Part shown: positions 17,548 to 26,611 of the stretch, piece by piece
How the letters are laid out: every line of letters starts with the position of its first letter
Position numbering within the stretch: position 1 is the stretch's first letter
DNA from: CAUZIZ01 sp965219005
GTDB lineage: Bacteria > Acidobacteriota > UBA6911 > RPQK01 > JAJDTT01
Length of the DNA: 64,000 nucleotides
Assembly (NCBI GenBank): GCA_965219005.1
Contig: CBDCMS010000004.1
Coordinates: 1,798,001 to 1,862,000, forward strand
Direction of reading: 5' to 3'
Notes under the pieces: model-generated
The model's database searches: none
The model's input: the letters and a program-made list of their open reading frames with translations, nothing else
Told to the model about the DNA's origin: nothing
Program-made: the position numbers and the translations under genes

Positions 17548-18255
17548 GTGCTCTTCTATGACAATCTAGCAGAATTCATCACCAAACAGAGTGAGAAACT
17601 CCAAGGCTTGGAAGGGGCAAGCATCCCCGAAGTGGGCGTCATACTCGATGTCCTCGGGCCCAACGACAATCAGGATAGGGATGCCAATCCTGGCCGACAT
17701 TTGGTTACCCAGCCGGTTGATCGGCTCGCGATTGACTGCCACGGCATTGAGGGCGATCGGCATCGCGGTCTCACAAGACTTTCGACAGGCCGGGAATCGC
17801 TGTACAAGAGAAAGGGTGCGACGATCGTCAATCGGCGCCAGATATTCGCCGTCTCACCGCACGAGTGTGATCTGTTGAGCGAGCGTCTCCACGTGGAAAT
17901 TACCCCCCAACTTCTCGGCGCAAATCTTGTCATCGGTCGAGACGATGGGGCCGACTATTGCATTTCCGACGTACCTCTCTACACGCATTTTGTCATCGCC
18001 CCTGCAGACGCCGTTGCGCCGCCACAACCTCCCATTGCGACATTGGTTCAATATCTGCAGCAAAAGGGGTGTAGTCTTAACGGGCGCGCCATTGCTAGAG
18101 AGTATGGAGACGAGGAATTGACGAAACAGTTTGTTGCCCATGCGGAGCATCAACGCGGGATTCTGTGCAGCGTGGAATATCCGGTTGATTCGGTTGCTTT
18201 CCTGGAACGGGGGCAGCAGGTTTTTTTTAGGTTTCCTATGGGGTGTTGTTACTAG
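17548..18255 (+). CDS. MOSC-domain-like protein
   Basis: 235 residues starting at GTG (17548) seven bases after AGGAGA. Residues ~65-120 (HGIEGDRHRGLTR, STGRESLYKRKGA, IVNRRQIFAVS) and the C-terminal part (ILCSVEYPVDSVAFLERGQQ) resemble MOSC domains, the sulfur-carrier fold of molybdenum-cofactor sulfurases and YiiM-type proteins. The canonical cysteine position is uncertain: CSLNGRAIAREYGD is a candidate. There is no signal peptide, so it is probably cytoplasmic. The gene stands alone. It is one of few intracellular enzymes in this part of the window. Confidence 0.6.
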   Translation: MLFYDNLAEFITKQSEKLQGLEGASIPEVGVILDVLGPNDNQDRDANPGRHLVTQPVDRLAIDCHGIEGDRHRGLTRLSTGRESLYKRKGATIVNRRQIFAVSPHECDLLSERLHVEITPQLLGANLVIGRDDGADYCISDVPLYTHFVIAPADAVAPPQPPIATLVQYLQQKGCSLNGRAIAREYGDEELTKQFVAHAEHQRGILCSVEYPVDSVAFLERGQQVFFRFPMGCCY

Positions 18256-18521
18256 GACTGAGTTCTGGACTCATGCCGCCCTCGCTTACGCTTCGGGTTA
18301 CTTTGTTCGCTGTCTTATTAGGTCACTTTCCACAGCGCGTTATCGATCACCAGCAACAGCCCCCCGCCACCACCGTCCAAAACTCGACTGTTGCCCGCAA
18401 GAGTGATCACGTCATCGTCGATCGCGACAACCTCGGGCTTAACAGTTGCCACTGGGAGTGATGCTCTCCAAGCAAAGTTGAGACACCGAGTTCCAATCGG
18501 AAAAAGACAAGGGAGTAACAT

Positions 18522-19667
18522 ATGGATATCAAAAAACAGGTTGTAGCCGTTCTCTGCCTCTTCGGCTTTGCCGTGGGTCCCATCTTCTCTCAAGACTACG
18601 AATCCATTGATGGTGCCTTGATCTACGATCATGACCCTTCAACAAAACTGGGTGATGATGTTTTCGGAACACTCATATCCGATCTGGAGCATGATTCGCC
18701 CGGCAGAAACTCCCATGGTGGGCCCGTGTGCATGGAGTATCCTAACGGTCAGATCGTGGCGTTCAATACAAATACAAGCAGCCATAATCTGGATGGTTGG
18801 AGTGAGTATGCCGTGAGTCGAGATGGCGGCGAGAACTGGAAGATGTACAACAAGTTCCAGTATTCCTATGAATCGTATTTGAAGAATCCGAAGCAGCCGT
18901 TTTGGGTCGAACAAGGCTTAGTTACACAGAGCGGAACAGTCGTGCTGTTCCTCTCACAGCTGGAACAGCAGGATCATGGTGGGGTCAGGATCAAGAGCGG
19001 TAACATGAGAAGCAGTGATAATGGTTCCACCTGGACGGATTATGAGTCTCTGGATGGTGATTTCGCAGGTTATCCATGTGCAGTGGCGGTAACTGGAAGT
19101 ACCAACTATGTCATGTTCGACAGTAATGCCGGTCCCCATGTTTTGTATGTCAGTACAGACGACGGGCATAGCTGGGAAAAAAGAAGCACACTGACACTAG
19201 ACAATGACAAATGGTACGGCACGATGTGTGTCATGGAAGATGGTCGTTTGCTAGCTGGAGCCTATACCGAAAAAGACGAACACCACTTCTACTATATCAT
19301 CAGCACGGATCAGGGCCGGACTTGGAGTGAACAAGAGCGTACTTACGTGGACAAGAGGATTCGTGATCCAGAACTAGCCTATCTCAGTGGGAAATATTAC
19401 CTGCACGGGAGGTCAGGACAGGCTGTGAAAGGTATGGAAGGTGGCAATCGCTTTGTTCTCTATCAATCTGATGACGGCATCAAGTGGCAGGATGGCATTA
19501 TCGTCAGCGGGGATACTAAATACGCTGACGGATACAGTAGCAACTGCATCATTAACCAGTACAATGACGATATACCGAACCAATTAATGGTCGAATACAG
19601 TATCAACTACGAGGGTAAAGTCACCAACGAATACGTGTTCTTTATCAAGCCGGAACCAGAAAAGTAA
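18522..19667 (+). CDS. secreted sialidase-like Asp-box protein (paralog 2)
   Basis: 381 residues. AAGGGAG lies six bases before the ATG. The Sec leader ends near VGPIFSQ, followed by the family signature SIDGALIYDHDPSTKLGDD. Asp boxes: SRDGGENWKMY, SSDNGSTWTDY, STDDGHSWEKR and STDQGRTWSEQ. The RDPELAYLSGKYYLHGRSG segment precedes the last blade, and the end is NEYVFFIKPEPEK. It is the intact member of a tandem pair. Its role as an exported glycan hydrolase or glycan-binding propeller is inferred from the fold. Confidence 0.85.
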   Translation: MDIKKQVVAVLCLFGFAVGPIFSQDYESIDGALIYDHDPSTKLGDDVFGTLISDLEHDSPGRNSHGGPVCMEYPNGQIVAFNTNTSSHNLDGWSEYAVSRDGGENWKMYNKFQYSYESYLKNPKQPFWVEQGLVTQSGTVVLFLSQLEQQDHGGVRIKSGNMRSSDNGSTWTDYESLDGDFAGYPCAVAVTGSTNYVMFDSNAGPHVLYVSTDDGHSWEKRSTLTLDNDKWYGTMCVMEDGRLLAGAYTEKDEHHFYYIISTDQGRTWSEQERTYVDKRIRDPELAYLSGKYYLHGRSGQAVKGMEGGNRFVLYQSDDGIKWQDGIIVSGDTKYADGYSSNCIINQYNDDIPNQLMVEYSINYEGKVTNEYVFFIKPEPEK

Positions 19668-19802
19668 TCCAGCCAACCCGCGGGGGAGGGGGCGACCTAC
19701 CCCTGGGGTGGTCTCGCAGTGGTAGGTTGCCACTGGGAGTGATGCTCTCCAAGCAAAGTTGAGACACCGAGTTCCAATCGGAAAAAGACAAGGGAGTGAC
19801 AC

Positions 19803-21000
19803 ATGAATATCAGCAAACAGGCTGTGGCTATTCTATGCCTCTTGTGGTTTACCGCGGGTACCATTTTCTCTCAAGACTACGAATCCATTGATGGTGCCTT
19901 GATCTACGATCATGACCCTTCAACAAAACTGGGTGATGATGTTTTCGGGACGCTCATATCCGATCTGGAGCATGATTTCCCCGGCAGAAACTCCCAATGG
20001 TGGGCCCGTATGCATGGAGTATCCCAACGGTCAGATCGTGGCATTCAATACGAATACGAGTGACCACAATAACGATGGCTGGAGTGAATACGCAGTCAGC
20101 AAGGATGGCGGAAAGAGCTGGAAGATGTACAACAAGTTCCAGTATTCCTTTGAAGCGTATAAGAAGAACCCGAAGCGCCCCGTATTTGTCGAAGAAGGGC
20201 TGGTCACACAAAATGGAACCGTCGTGCTATTTCTCTCACATGTTGGAGATAAGGGCAGAAGCAAAAGCGGGATCATGAGAAGCAGTGATAATGGTTCCAC
20301 CTGGACGGATTATGAGTCTCTGGATGGTGATTTTGCAGGTTATCCATGTGCAGTGGCGGTAACTGGGAATACCAACTATGTCATGTTCGATGACACTGAG
20401 CCGACTACACGTGGCCCCCATGTTTTGTATGTGAGCACAGATGACGGGAAAAGCTGGGAAAAAAGAAGCACGCTGACACTGGACAATGACAAATGGTACG
20501 GCACGATGTGTGTCATGGAAGATGGTCGGTTGCTAGCCGGAGCCTATACCGAAAAAGATGAACACCACTTCTACTATTGCCTCAGCACGGATCAGGGCAA
20601 GACTTGGAGTGAACAAGAGCGTGCTTATGTGGACAAGATGATTCGTGATCCCGAACTAGCCTATCTCAGTGGTAAGTACTATTTGCACGGCAGGTCAGGA
20701 CAGGTAGGAGAAGGTAGCAATCGGTTTGTTCTCTATCAATCCGATGATGGCATCAAATGGCAGGATGGTATTATCGTCAGTGGGGATACGAAGCACCCCG
20801 ATGGATACAGTCACAACTGCATCGTCAACCAGTACAATGACGATGTTCCAAACGAATTAATGATCGAATATAGCATCCTCTACAATGGTGCAGAGTACGA
20901 TGAAATCATGACATGGGACAAGAGTGCCCGGGGCAGTCCTGGGCATCAAATGGATACGAACGAATACGTCTTCTTCATCAAACCGGAACCAGAAAAGTAA
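19803..21000 (+). pseudogene. frameshifted sialidase-like Asp-box gene (paralog 3)
   Basis: This is the downstream copy of the tandem pair. The first 64 codons (MNISKQAVAILCLLWFTAGT, then SIDGALIYDHDPSTKLGDD) are in one frame. One extra A in GAAACTCCCAATGGTGGGCC near 19996, compared with the first copy, shifts the remaining ~340 codons to another frame, which continues cleanly to NEYVFFIKPEPEK at 21000. All later Asp boxes are intact. This copy also carries a ~20-residue insertion (EIMTWDKSARGSPGHQMDT) before the terminal strand. It is either a very young pseudogene or a single-base sequencing error. Confidence 0.8.
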
Positions 21001-21051
21001 TCTAGGCAATACCCGCGGGGGAGGGGCGGGAAAATCGCTGTAGGCTAAAGA

Positions 21052-21165
21052 TATAGAACCGGCTATTTCTACAAGTGCCTTGAAAAGGCTGGACTGAGGA
21101 GAGTGCGCTTCCACGACCTACGTCACACATTTGCCACTTTGCTGGGCAGCGCAATCTTTCTGTAA
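21052..21165 (+). pseudogene. fragment of a tyrosine recombinase
   Basis: About 37 codons ending at a TAA (21163-21165) contain YFYKCLEKAGLRRVRFHDLR and then HTFATLL. This is the box around the second catalytic Arg (H-x-x-R) of phage-type integrases. Nothing upstream or downstream in this frame continues the protein. The fragment lies head to head with the IS256 remnant and ~0.9 kb from the tRNA-Lys gene. Confidence 0.7.
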
Positions 21166-21167
21166 TT

Positions 21168-21470
21168 TCAAACGGGCTGCGGGACGAGATCCTCCTTTTC
21201 TTCACTCTCCAGGTCCAGATAGCGTCGGCCTGTGAGCCACTCTTCGTGAATCTCCGCCATCACGGCTGAGATTAGCCGCAGCGCTGAGGCCTCGTGAGGG
21301 AAGATTCCTACGACGCGAGTGCGGCGGCGAATCTGTTTGTTGAGATTCTCCACGTTGTTGATGGTCCGGATCTTCTTGTGGAGGTCGCGGGGGAAGGCGT
21401 AGACGGTCAAGCCCTCGCGCAGGTTGTCTTCCATCCACCGGGCCAGTGCCTGATTGGTTTCAGCAAATGC
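21168..21470 (-). pseudogene. 3' fragment of an IS256-family (Mutator-type) transposase
   Basis: The minus strand encodes the C-terminal ~95 residues of an IS256-type transposase: ARWMEDNLREGLTVYAFPRD, IRTINNVENLNKQIRRRTRV, GIFPHEASALRLISAVMAEI and EEWLTGRRYLDLE. The catalytic DDE residues lie in the missing N-terminal part. The open frame extends upstream to ~21656, but that part does not resemble the family. No terminal inverted repeats could be paired. Confidence 0.75.
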
Positions 21471-21656
21471 GGCTTCCCTGATGCCCCATTGGTAGCGCAG
21501 CAGCCCGCTCGGCGGCGGATCGGACGCCGCATCCACTACGGTGGGGCCCCGCGTTTCGTTCAAGTCGATACTGGAGTTCCCCAACGTCGCAAAGGCATCC
21601 TCTCGGCGGAGATCAGGTCGGCTATGTCGCGAATGTGTCCGAACAGATGTCTTCAT

Positions 21657-21979
21657 ATCGGTTTTGGAAACACGGTCTGGAGGGTGTCTCAGCAGAGAAC
21701 ACTGGGCACTAATGGAAGTGTTTTCGGAAGCAGCTCAAACATTGGCAGGGTCCACTCGCTCGGAGAAAGATACTGCAGGAGCAGTGCACTGAAAACCACA
21801 TGCTAGTCCAGTTCCTGGTATTGTTATGGAGGCACCAACCACGGGTAGTCTATGTTGAATGGCAGACTTAGAGTGATGAGTTCCTTTCGATTGGAAAGGA
21901 GCAACGGTCGATTGTTCAGTCCAAGGTCGGGTTCAACTACAATAGGTCGACGCTAAGTCACTGAAACTAAATACAATAT
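21657..21979. other. gap upstream of the tRNA gene
   Basis: No gene is seen. A TACAAT at 21938-21943 with TTGTTC ~20 bases upstream is a possible but weak promoter for the tRNA. A second TACAAT lies immediately before the tRNA. Confidence 0.3.
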
Positions 21980-22052
21980 GGGCCGTTAGCTCAATAGGTA
22001 GAGCATCTGCCTTTTAAGCAGAGGGTCGCCGGTTCGATTCCGGCACGGCCCA
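21980..22052 (+). tRNA. tRNA-Lys (anticodon TTT)
   Basis: The 73-nt cloverleaf is complete. The acceptor stem GGGCCGT pairs with ACGGCCC. The anticodon arm is TCTGC-CTTTTAA-GCAGA with anticodon TTT. The T arm is GCCGG-TTCGATT-CCGGC and the discriminator base is A. CCA is not encoded. An integrase relic lies immediately downstream on the opposite strand, the usual arrangement when a tRNA 3' end serves as an attachment site. Confidence 0.95.
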
Positions 22053-22070
22053 TCCTTTCTTTTCAGTTAG

Positions 22071-22405
22071 TTACGGTGATCTCGTCATCGAACTCTCGCC
22101 ACCTGTGTGAGACTCGTGGGTGAGAAAATCTCCGGAATCGGATTGCTCCAGGACCTTGACCGCATGTCTGTCAGCCTGAGCGATCTGATGCAAGTAGATC
22201 TCGGTAGTCACCCTGCTGGAGTGTCCGAGGATTCTCCGGATACTCCCTATGGGAATGTTCTGCTCTCCATTTGTGAAACCGCAGAGTGTCTGAGCGCATG
22301 GAACTGGAAGCACCTCACACCGGCCTTCTTGCATAAGCCGTCCATAAGCCTTTTCCGTCTTCTGGCAGGAAATCGATACCCTCAACGGGATTGTAAGGAG
22401 GACCT
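22071..22405 (-). pseudogene. tyrosine recombinase (integrase) relic next to tRNA-Lys
   Basis: The minus strand carries integrase pieces in different frames: NPVEGIDFLP (as in core-binding domains), KAGVRCFQFHALRHSAVSQM (the HxLRH box), and IGSIRRILGHSSRVTTEIYL with the following HQIAQ (the Gly-His box and the tyrosine region). A frameshift near 22250 separates the second and third pieces, and the region between the first and second is largely deleted. It probably belonged to an element integrated at the tRNA-Lys gene and since lost. Confidence 0.75.
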
Positions 22406-22627
22406 CTATGAGCGTGCTCATTGTGATCCCCATGCTGGTGCGCTCCTGCGTGGAGCTAGCCTGGTGAAACCGGAGTGGTCCAATCCCATGCGGGGACAGG
22501 GCTTCGGTAGCGTGGCTCATGGGCAGGTACCGTGTTTCCGGGATGCTTGTCTGCCTGCGCTTTGTCTCTGGCATTGAGAAGGTAATCTCAGGAGCCAGAG
22601 CCCCCCGACGAATTGGCGACTCTCCTC

Positions 22628-24121
22628 CTACCTGAACCTCAGCGAGTAGAGATCCGCATCCTTCATCACGAAGCGCAGGCGAACCGGCTTCCCTGCAATC
22701 CGTGCCAGGGGCTTATCTGAAGTCGCCTTGGCATGAGTTCGTCCCCACCGCACCGTATGCTCGATCTCATCCCCCCAGATCAGGGGTGATTCCTCCAGGG
22801 CGAATCCGGGCAGAGGGTTGCCCTGGGCATCCTGGATCTCTAGGCGGATACTTCCGGCAGCCGAGCTGGCGAAGTTCAGGACCAGGTTGTCTCCGTTGAA
22901 GATTAGAGGCTTTGTGACAAGCTCGCCGACTGCATAGCCCGCCTGCACTGAGACAAAGCCATCGGTGCGGAGCACCATCCGCTCAACGTGGATACTGGGA
23001 AACGTGTAGTGACGTTGCAGGTAGAGCGAGATCTCGTCCTCACCGGTGGGCACCACTCCCGAGGCGGGCGTGTTGGCCCGGTGGATCCAACTTCGGATGT
23101 TCCTTCCAGGCCGAATGAACGCTTCCATGAAAGTCCGCTTCCAGTGAAGGCCATCACGGCTGCTCAGGAACACCACATCCGAGACGCCCGAGCCCCGGTT
23201 GTCCTTGTACAGTTCCAGGGTACGCCAGGGCAAAAAGCGTCGGGGAAAGGCCAGGTACAGGTGAGGTGCCAGAAAGTAGGGAATTGCTCCACTGGTGTAG
23301 AAGTGCTCGACCGGGGCATCCCTGGTGTTGAGGAACTCCAGCTCACTCCAATTGAGAAAGTCGGAGGAGGTGGAGCGGGCCACCAGCCGGATCGTCTTCA
23401 GGGGAGGAGGCCGGAAGGCCCGTAGGTAGGCTACGTACCGTTCTTGCTCCGTGTCCCAGAAGGCGTGATCGGCCCCCGAGTCCGTCTCCTCTTGGATAAT
23501 GATGGCTTCCTTGCGGACTGGCCGCCAGCGGAGGCCATCCGGAGAAGCAAGGCCGATGACCCGCTTCGGGCTCGACTCGGTACTGATGGCCAGCGCCTTG
23601 TACCGCTGTTCTCTCGGAGCGGCGGGATTCGCGTCCCTGAAGGCCATAAAGCACTGGGATGAAGCCGCGGCCCAGACGATGTTGTTTTCCCGGGATCCCT
23701 GGAACTCGAAAAGGCCCAGGGACGGCTTCGTCCAGTGCCGACCATCTCGGCTTTCTGCGTAACAGGTCACATCGGGGTGCTCGGGGATCACCCTCTCTCT
23801 CGGCTCAAGCAAAGAGCGTACTGTGTAGCCCTTGCTGCTGCTCCCGCGGTAGTACATGCGGTAAAGATCGCCGTCCTTGAAAACCGAGATGTAGGCGGAG
23901 GTCACTCCTTCCCAGGGCCTATCCAGGATGAGGACCTTACCTGCCGGACGAGGCGAGTGGAGTTTCAACTCCAGATCGTTCATGGAATCGATCAGCCAGT
24001 CGTCCACGAGAAGTTCCAGGCGTGAGCCGATGTCCCTGGGCTCTTCGGGCTTGCCCGGCTGCGCTGATATAACTGCAAGGGAGAGCAGCAGACTGAGAAC
24101 ACGCAGTACTGTCTTTAACAT
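22628..24121 (-). CDS. secreted glycosidase-like beta-propeller protein (paralog D)
   Basis: 497 residues with a Sec leader (MLKTVLRVLSLLLSLAVISA). The family signatures are clear: IGSRLELLVDDWLIDSM, PWEGVTSAYISVFKDGDLYR, YAESRDGRHWTKPSLGLF and ENNIVW. The C-terminal module has VGELVTKPLIFNGDNLVLNF, SAAGSIRLEIQDAQGNPLPG and PVRLRFVMKDADLYSLRF. It is closest in length and wording to paralog E at 27395. The ATG lies just after AAAGG, with no ideally spaced ribosome site. The gene stands alone. Extracellular glycan processing is inferred. Confidence 0.78.
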   Translation of the reverse strand: MLKTVLRVLSLLLSLAVISAQPGKPEEPRDIGSRLELLVDDWLIDSMNDLELKLHSPRPAGKVLILDRPWEGVTSAYISVFKDGDLYRMYYRGSSSKGYTVRSLLEPRERVIPEHPDVTCYAESRDGRHWTKPSLGLFEFQGSRENNIVWAAASSQCFMAFRDANPAAPREQRYKALAISTESSPKRVIGLASPDGLRWRPVRKEAIIIQEETDSGADHAFWDTEQERYVAYLRAFRPPPLKTIRLVARSTSSDFLNWSELEFLNTRDAPVEHFYTSGAIPYFLAPHLYLAFPRRFLPWRTLELYKDNRGSGVSDVVFLSSRDGLHWKRTFMEAFIRPGRNIRSWIHRANTPASGVVPTGEDEISLYLQRHYTFPSIHVERMVLRTDGFVSVQAGYAVGELVTKPLIFNGDNLVLNFASSAAGSIRLEIQDAQGNPLPGFALEESPLIWGDEIEHTVRWGRTHAKATSDKPLARIAGKPVRLRFVMKDADLYSLRFR

Positions 24122-24220
24122 CCTTTGTTCTTTGCAGAGAAGGATTGCCTGGAATCCAGACTAGTTCGCTGGGCGGGAAGGGTCAATAGTTTCGGTAGCG
24201 GACGAGGCCCTCGCTTCTGG

Positions 24221-24381
24221 CTAGTCCATAGTCCGCCGGTCGAGTTCCTGCTCCACGCTCTCGGCCCCTTCGTCACAGAGCCGATCGAACAGATCGCTGA
24301 GCATCTCGTTGTCCTTGTACCAGGGAAAGAGCAGGTTCTTCGCCTGCACCGTCTTCTTACGAACCTCCCAACCCAAGACAT
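24221..24381 (-). pseudogene. uncharacterised coding remnant
   Basis: About 50 codons ending at TAG (24221-24223) read GWEVRKKTVQAKNLLFPWYK, then DNEMLSDLFDRLCDEG and EQELDRRTMD. The composition looks like a genuine protein C-terminus, but there is no start codon, the upstream frame breaks near 24381, and I do not recognise the family. Confidence 0.3.
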
Positions 24382-24575
24382 GTCAGAGCTGGCCTGAGAA
24401 GGGCCAGGAGGAACGGGAAGAAGTTGGGAAGGCACATAGGCTGCGATCGGAGGGACTCAGCTTGGTGTGTCGCATACCAAGGTAGCTCAGATACTATAGA
24501 GTTGAGACCAAACCGCACTCTGACCGTCCCGAAAGAATGTCTGAGCAGACTCGCATTTCTATCGAAAGGAGTACC

Positions 24576-25580
24576 GTGGTGAAGGAAGGCAGACCAGACA
24601 CCGGGTTATGGCGCATGGCCGACCTCGTGGCACCGATGGCGCTGCGGGTGGCCGCAACGCTTCGCGTGGCTGACCACATCAGCGGTGGGCTGTGTACGGC
24701 GCCGGAGCTGGCGCGGGCGACCCGCACAAACACCGACGCTCTCGATCGTCTGCTGCGGCATCTTGTTTCGCTAGATGTGCTCAGATGCAACGACGTGGGC
24801 CAATACTCTCTGACCTCTCTAGGCAAATCGCTGCGCGACGACCACCCTTCTGGGACCCGAGCTAGACTGGACATCGAGAACGCAGTGGGCCGGGCTGATC
24901 TGTCCCTGGTAGATCTGCTGCACTCCATACGCACCGGTCGCGCCAGCTTCCCCTTGCACTTTGGCCGAGGGTTCTGGGACGACCTGGCATCGGACCCTGC
25001 GCTCAGGGAGTCGTTCGATGGGCAGATGGGCGCTGATGTTGCAGCCTGGGCTCCCCAGGTCGTCGCGTCCTATGACTGGGGTTCGCTCGGCCACCTGATT
25101 GATGTCGGTGGGGGCAACGGAACTTTGCTCGCTGCCGTTCTGAGCGTGCACCCGACATTGCAGGGCACAGTATTCGAACGACCGCACACAGCGGAGGCTG
25201 CGTGGGAGACGCTGAAGTCGGCAGGATTCGATGACCGGAGCGATGTAGTGTCTGGGAGCTTCTTCGACCCGCTGCCTTCGGGTGCGGGAGGCTATTTGCT
25301 CTGCGCCGTCCTCCACGACTGGGATGACGAAGCGGCGTGTGCGATCCTGCGGCGGTGTGCGGAGGCAGCGGGCCCTGTCGGAAAGGTCTTCATCGTGGAA
25401 AAGACGGGGGCCGACGGTGAATCACCGCGCACCGACATGGACCTGAGGTTGCTCGCCTACTTCGGCGGGCGCGAACGCGACGTGGCCGAGCTCACTTCGC
25501 TCGGGCTGGAGGCAGGTCTCAGAGTTGGCGGCGAGTATCCCGCGCGGGGCGCCCTATCCGTCATCGAATTCACCGCCTAG
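24576..25580 (+). CDS. SAM-dependent O-methyltransferase (dimerisation + methyltransferase_2 type)
   Basis: ~334 residues. The N-terminal half has a winged-helix dimerisation domain (VAPMALRVAATLRVADHISG, ELARATRTNTDALDRLLRHL). The catalytic half has the SAM-binding Gly-rich loop LIDVGGGNGTLLAAVL, the acidic VFERPHTAE, and the motif AVLHDWDDEAACAILRRC with the usual His. This arrangement is typical of O-methyltransferases acting on hydroxylated aromatic or polyketide compounds and of CrtF-like enzymes. I prefer the GTG at 24576, five bases after AAAGGAG; an in-frame ATG at 24537 has no ribosome site. No biosynthetic cluster surrounds it. Cytoplasmic. Confidence 0.85.
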   Translation: MVKEGRPDTGLWRMADLVAPMALRVAATLRVADHISGGLCTAPELARATRTNTDALDRLLRHLVSLDVLRCNDVGQYSLTSLGKSLRDDHPSGTRARLDIENAVGRADLSLVDLLHSIRTGRASFPLHFGRGFWDDLASDPALRESFDGQMGADVAAWAPQVVASYDWGSLGHLIDVGGGNGTLLAAVLSVHPTLQGTVFERPHTAEAAWETLKSAGFDDRSDVVSGSFFDPLPSGAGGYLLCAVLHDWDDEAACAILRRCAEAAGPVGKVFIVEKTGADGESPRTDMDLRLLAYFGGRERDVAELTSLGLEAGLRVGGEYPARGALSVIEFTA

Positions 25581-25964
25581 AACGCTCGGTCCAAAGACCA
25601 GCGACAACATTCGAAGGCTGCAATTTGGTGTATGCGATGCCGACGTGACCCGCAGGCGCAAGCTGCAAGACTTCCGGTGGCAGCACCATCGCCCTCGGGA
25701 GCATCGCGGGTCCCTTCGTCGGATCCCTGGCGAGGCGCGAGTGGGAGCCACAACATGAGACGACGAGATCTGAAGCGTTGATTCGAGGCGCGATCGGACT
25801 GGCGGGCAAAGCTGGCATCAGCGCCAGCAAGGAGTTCCTGCCCGGAATACTCAAATCTCTATTCCCGTCTGGTGCACCGCGCTCGATTCGTGAAAGGTAG
25901 CAATATGGAGAGGGACACAAAGGTACTATGGCGGCTTCGGCCAGGAGCTAGGTCGAGGGATCGG
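25581..25964. other. gap without a recognisable gene
   Basis: Nearly 400 bases between the methyltransferase and the CPBP gene. Short open frames are present, but none shows a start signal or a recognisable protein pattern. Confidence 0.35.
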
Positions 25965-26591
25965 CTAGTTGGTAAACCGTGAATGCGTAGTGAAAAGATG
26001 GCCGAATCCTGCCAGATACAATCCTAAACCACCCAGGTAATGCACTGCCCAGCATAGCGTCAGGTCGCGGTAGCGGGAGTACAGGAACGCAAGTAGAAGT
26101 CCTGCAAGTAGTGCGGCGAGAGCCGGAAACAAGTGTCCATAAATGAGATGGTAGAACGAAAACAGCAGGGCGTTGAGAAGTCCGAGAAGACCGGGCGACA
26201 GCAAATCGGCATACCTTTGAAAGAAGAACGACCTGAAAAAGAACTCCTGCATGGGTACCGAGAGACCTGGATAGAAGACGAACACCAGTCCGGCCGTGAG
26301 TAAACCCTCGTGGTCATTTGTGGAATGTAGCCAGTTCCACCCCAATGCGGCAGCAGCTCCTACTACAGAGGCGAGGAGAACCACTCGTCCGAGGAGGTGA
26401 GGTCGCGTGAGACCGAGATCCTGCTTACTTGGTCGCACCCTTAGCAGCGTGGTGAGAACATAGGTTCCGGTCAGGAGCCAGAGCACCCATCGATCCTCAA
26501 CGCTTGCCGCTCCGAATAGGATCAAAGAGGGAAAGAGCAAATACAGAAGTGTGAGCTCTAAGGGTAGAAGTATCCGTCTGTAACCAACCAC
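25965..26591 (-). CDS. CPBP-family intramembrane protease-like protein
   Basis: 208 residues with about six hydrophobic helices. The three CPBP (Abi/Rce1) motifs appear in order: QEFFFRSFFFQRYAD (motif 1, usually EExxxR), FSFYHLIYGHLFPAL (motif 2, F-x-x-x-H), and CWAVHYLGGLGLYL (motif 3, H-x-x-x-N/B). The first Glu of EE is replaced by Gln, leaving one glutamate. Family members cleave or process membrane proteins and peptides. The start is a GTG at 26589-26591. The gene lies 20 bases downstream of the small membrane protein gene, so the two probably form an operon. Confidence 0.75.
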   Translation of the reverse strand: MVGYRRILLPLELTLLYLLFPSLILFGAASVEDRWVLWLLTGTYVLTTLLRVRPSKQDLGLTRPHLLGRVVLLASVVGAAAALGWNWLHSTNDHEGLLTAGLVFVFYPGLSVPMQEFFFRSFFFQRYADLLSPGLLGLLNALLFSFYHLIYGHLFPALAALLAGLLLAFLYSRYRDLTLCWAVHYLGGLGLYLAGFGHLFTTHSRFTN

Positions 26592-26611
26592 GCCTGTAAT
26601 CTTCGAGGCTC

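Larger units (their letters stand above)
18445..21027 (+). repeat. tandem duplication, period 1281 bp
   Basis: From GTTGCCACTGGGAGTGATGC at 18445 the sequence recurs at 19726. This includes ~75 bp of identical leader, the whole sialidase-like gene, and a 3' flank containing CCCGCGGGGGAGGGG. The two gene copies share long identical DNA blocks. The region is visibly more A+T-rich than its neighbours, consistent with acquisition by transfer before duplication. Confidence 0.85.

Noticed and set aside
22031..22052. Search for a second copy of the tRNA-Lys 3' end as the other attachment site
   Set aside because: No second GGTTCGATTCCGGCACGGCC-type copy was noticed by eye within the window.
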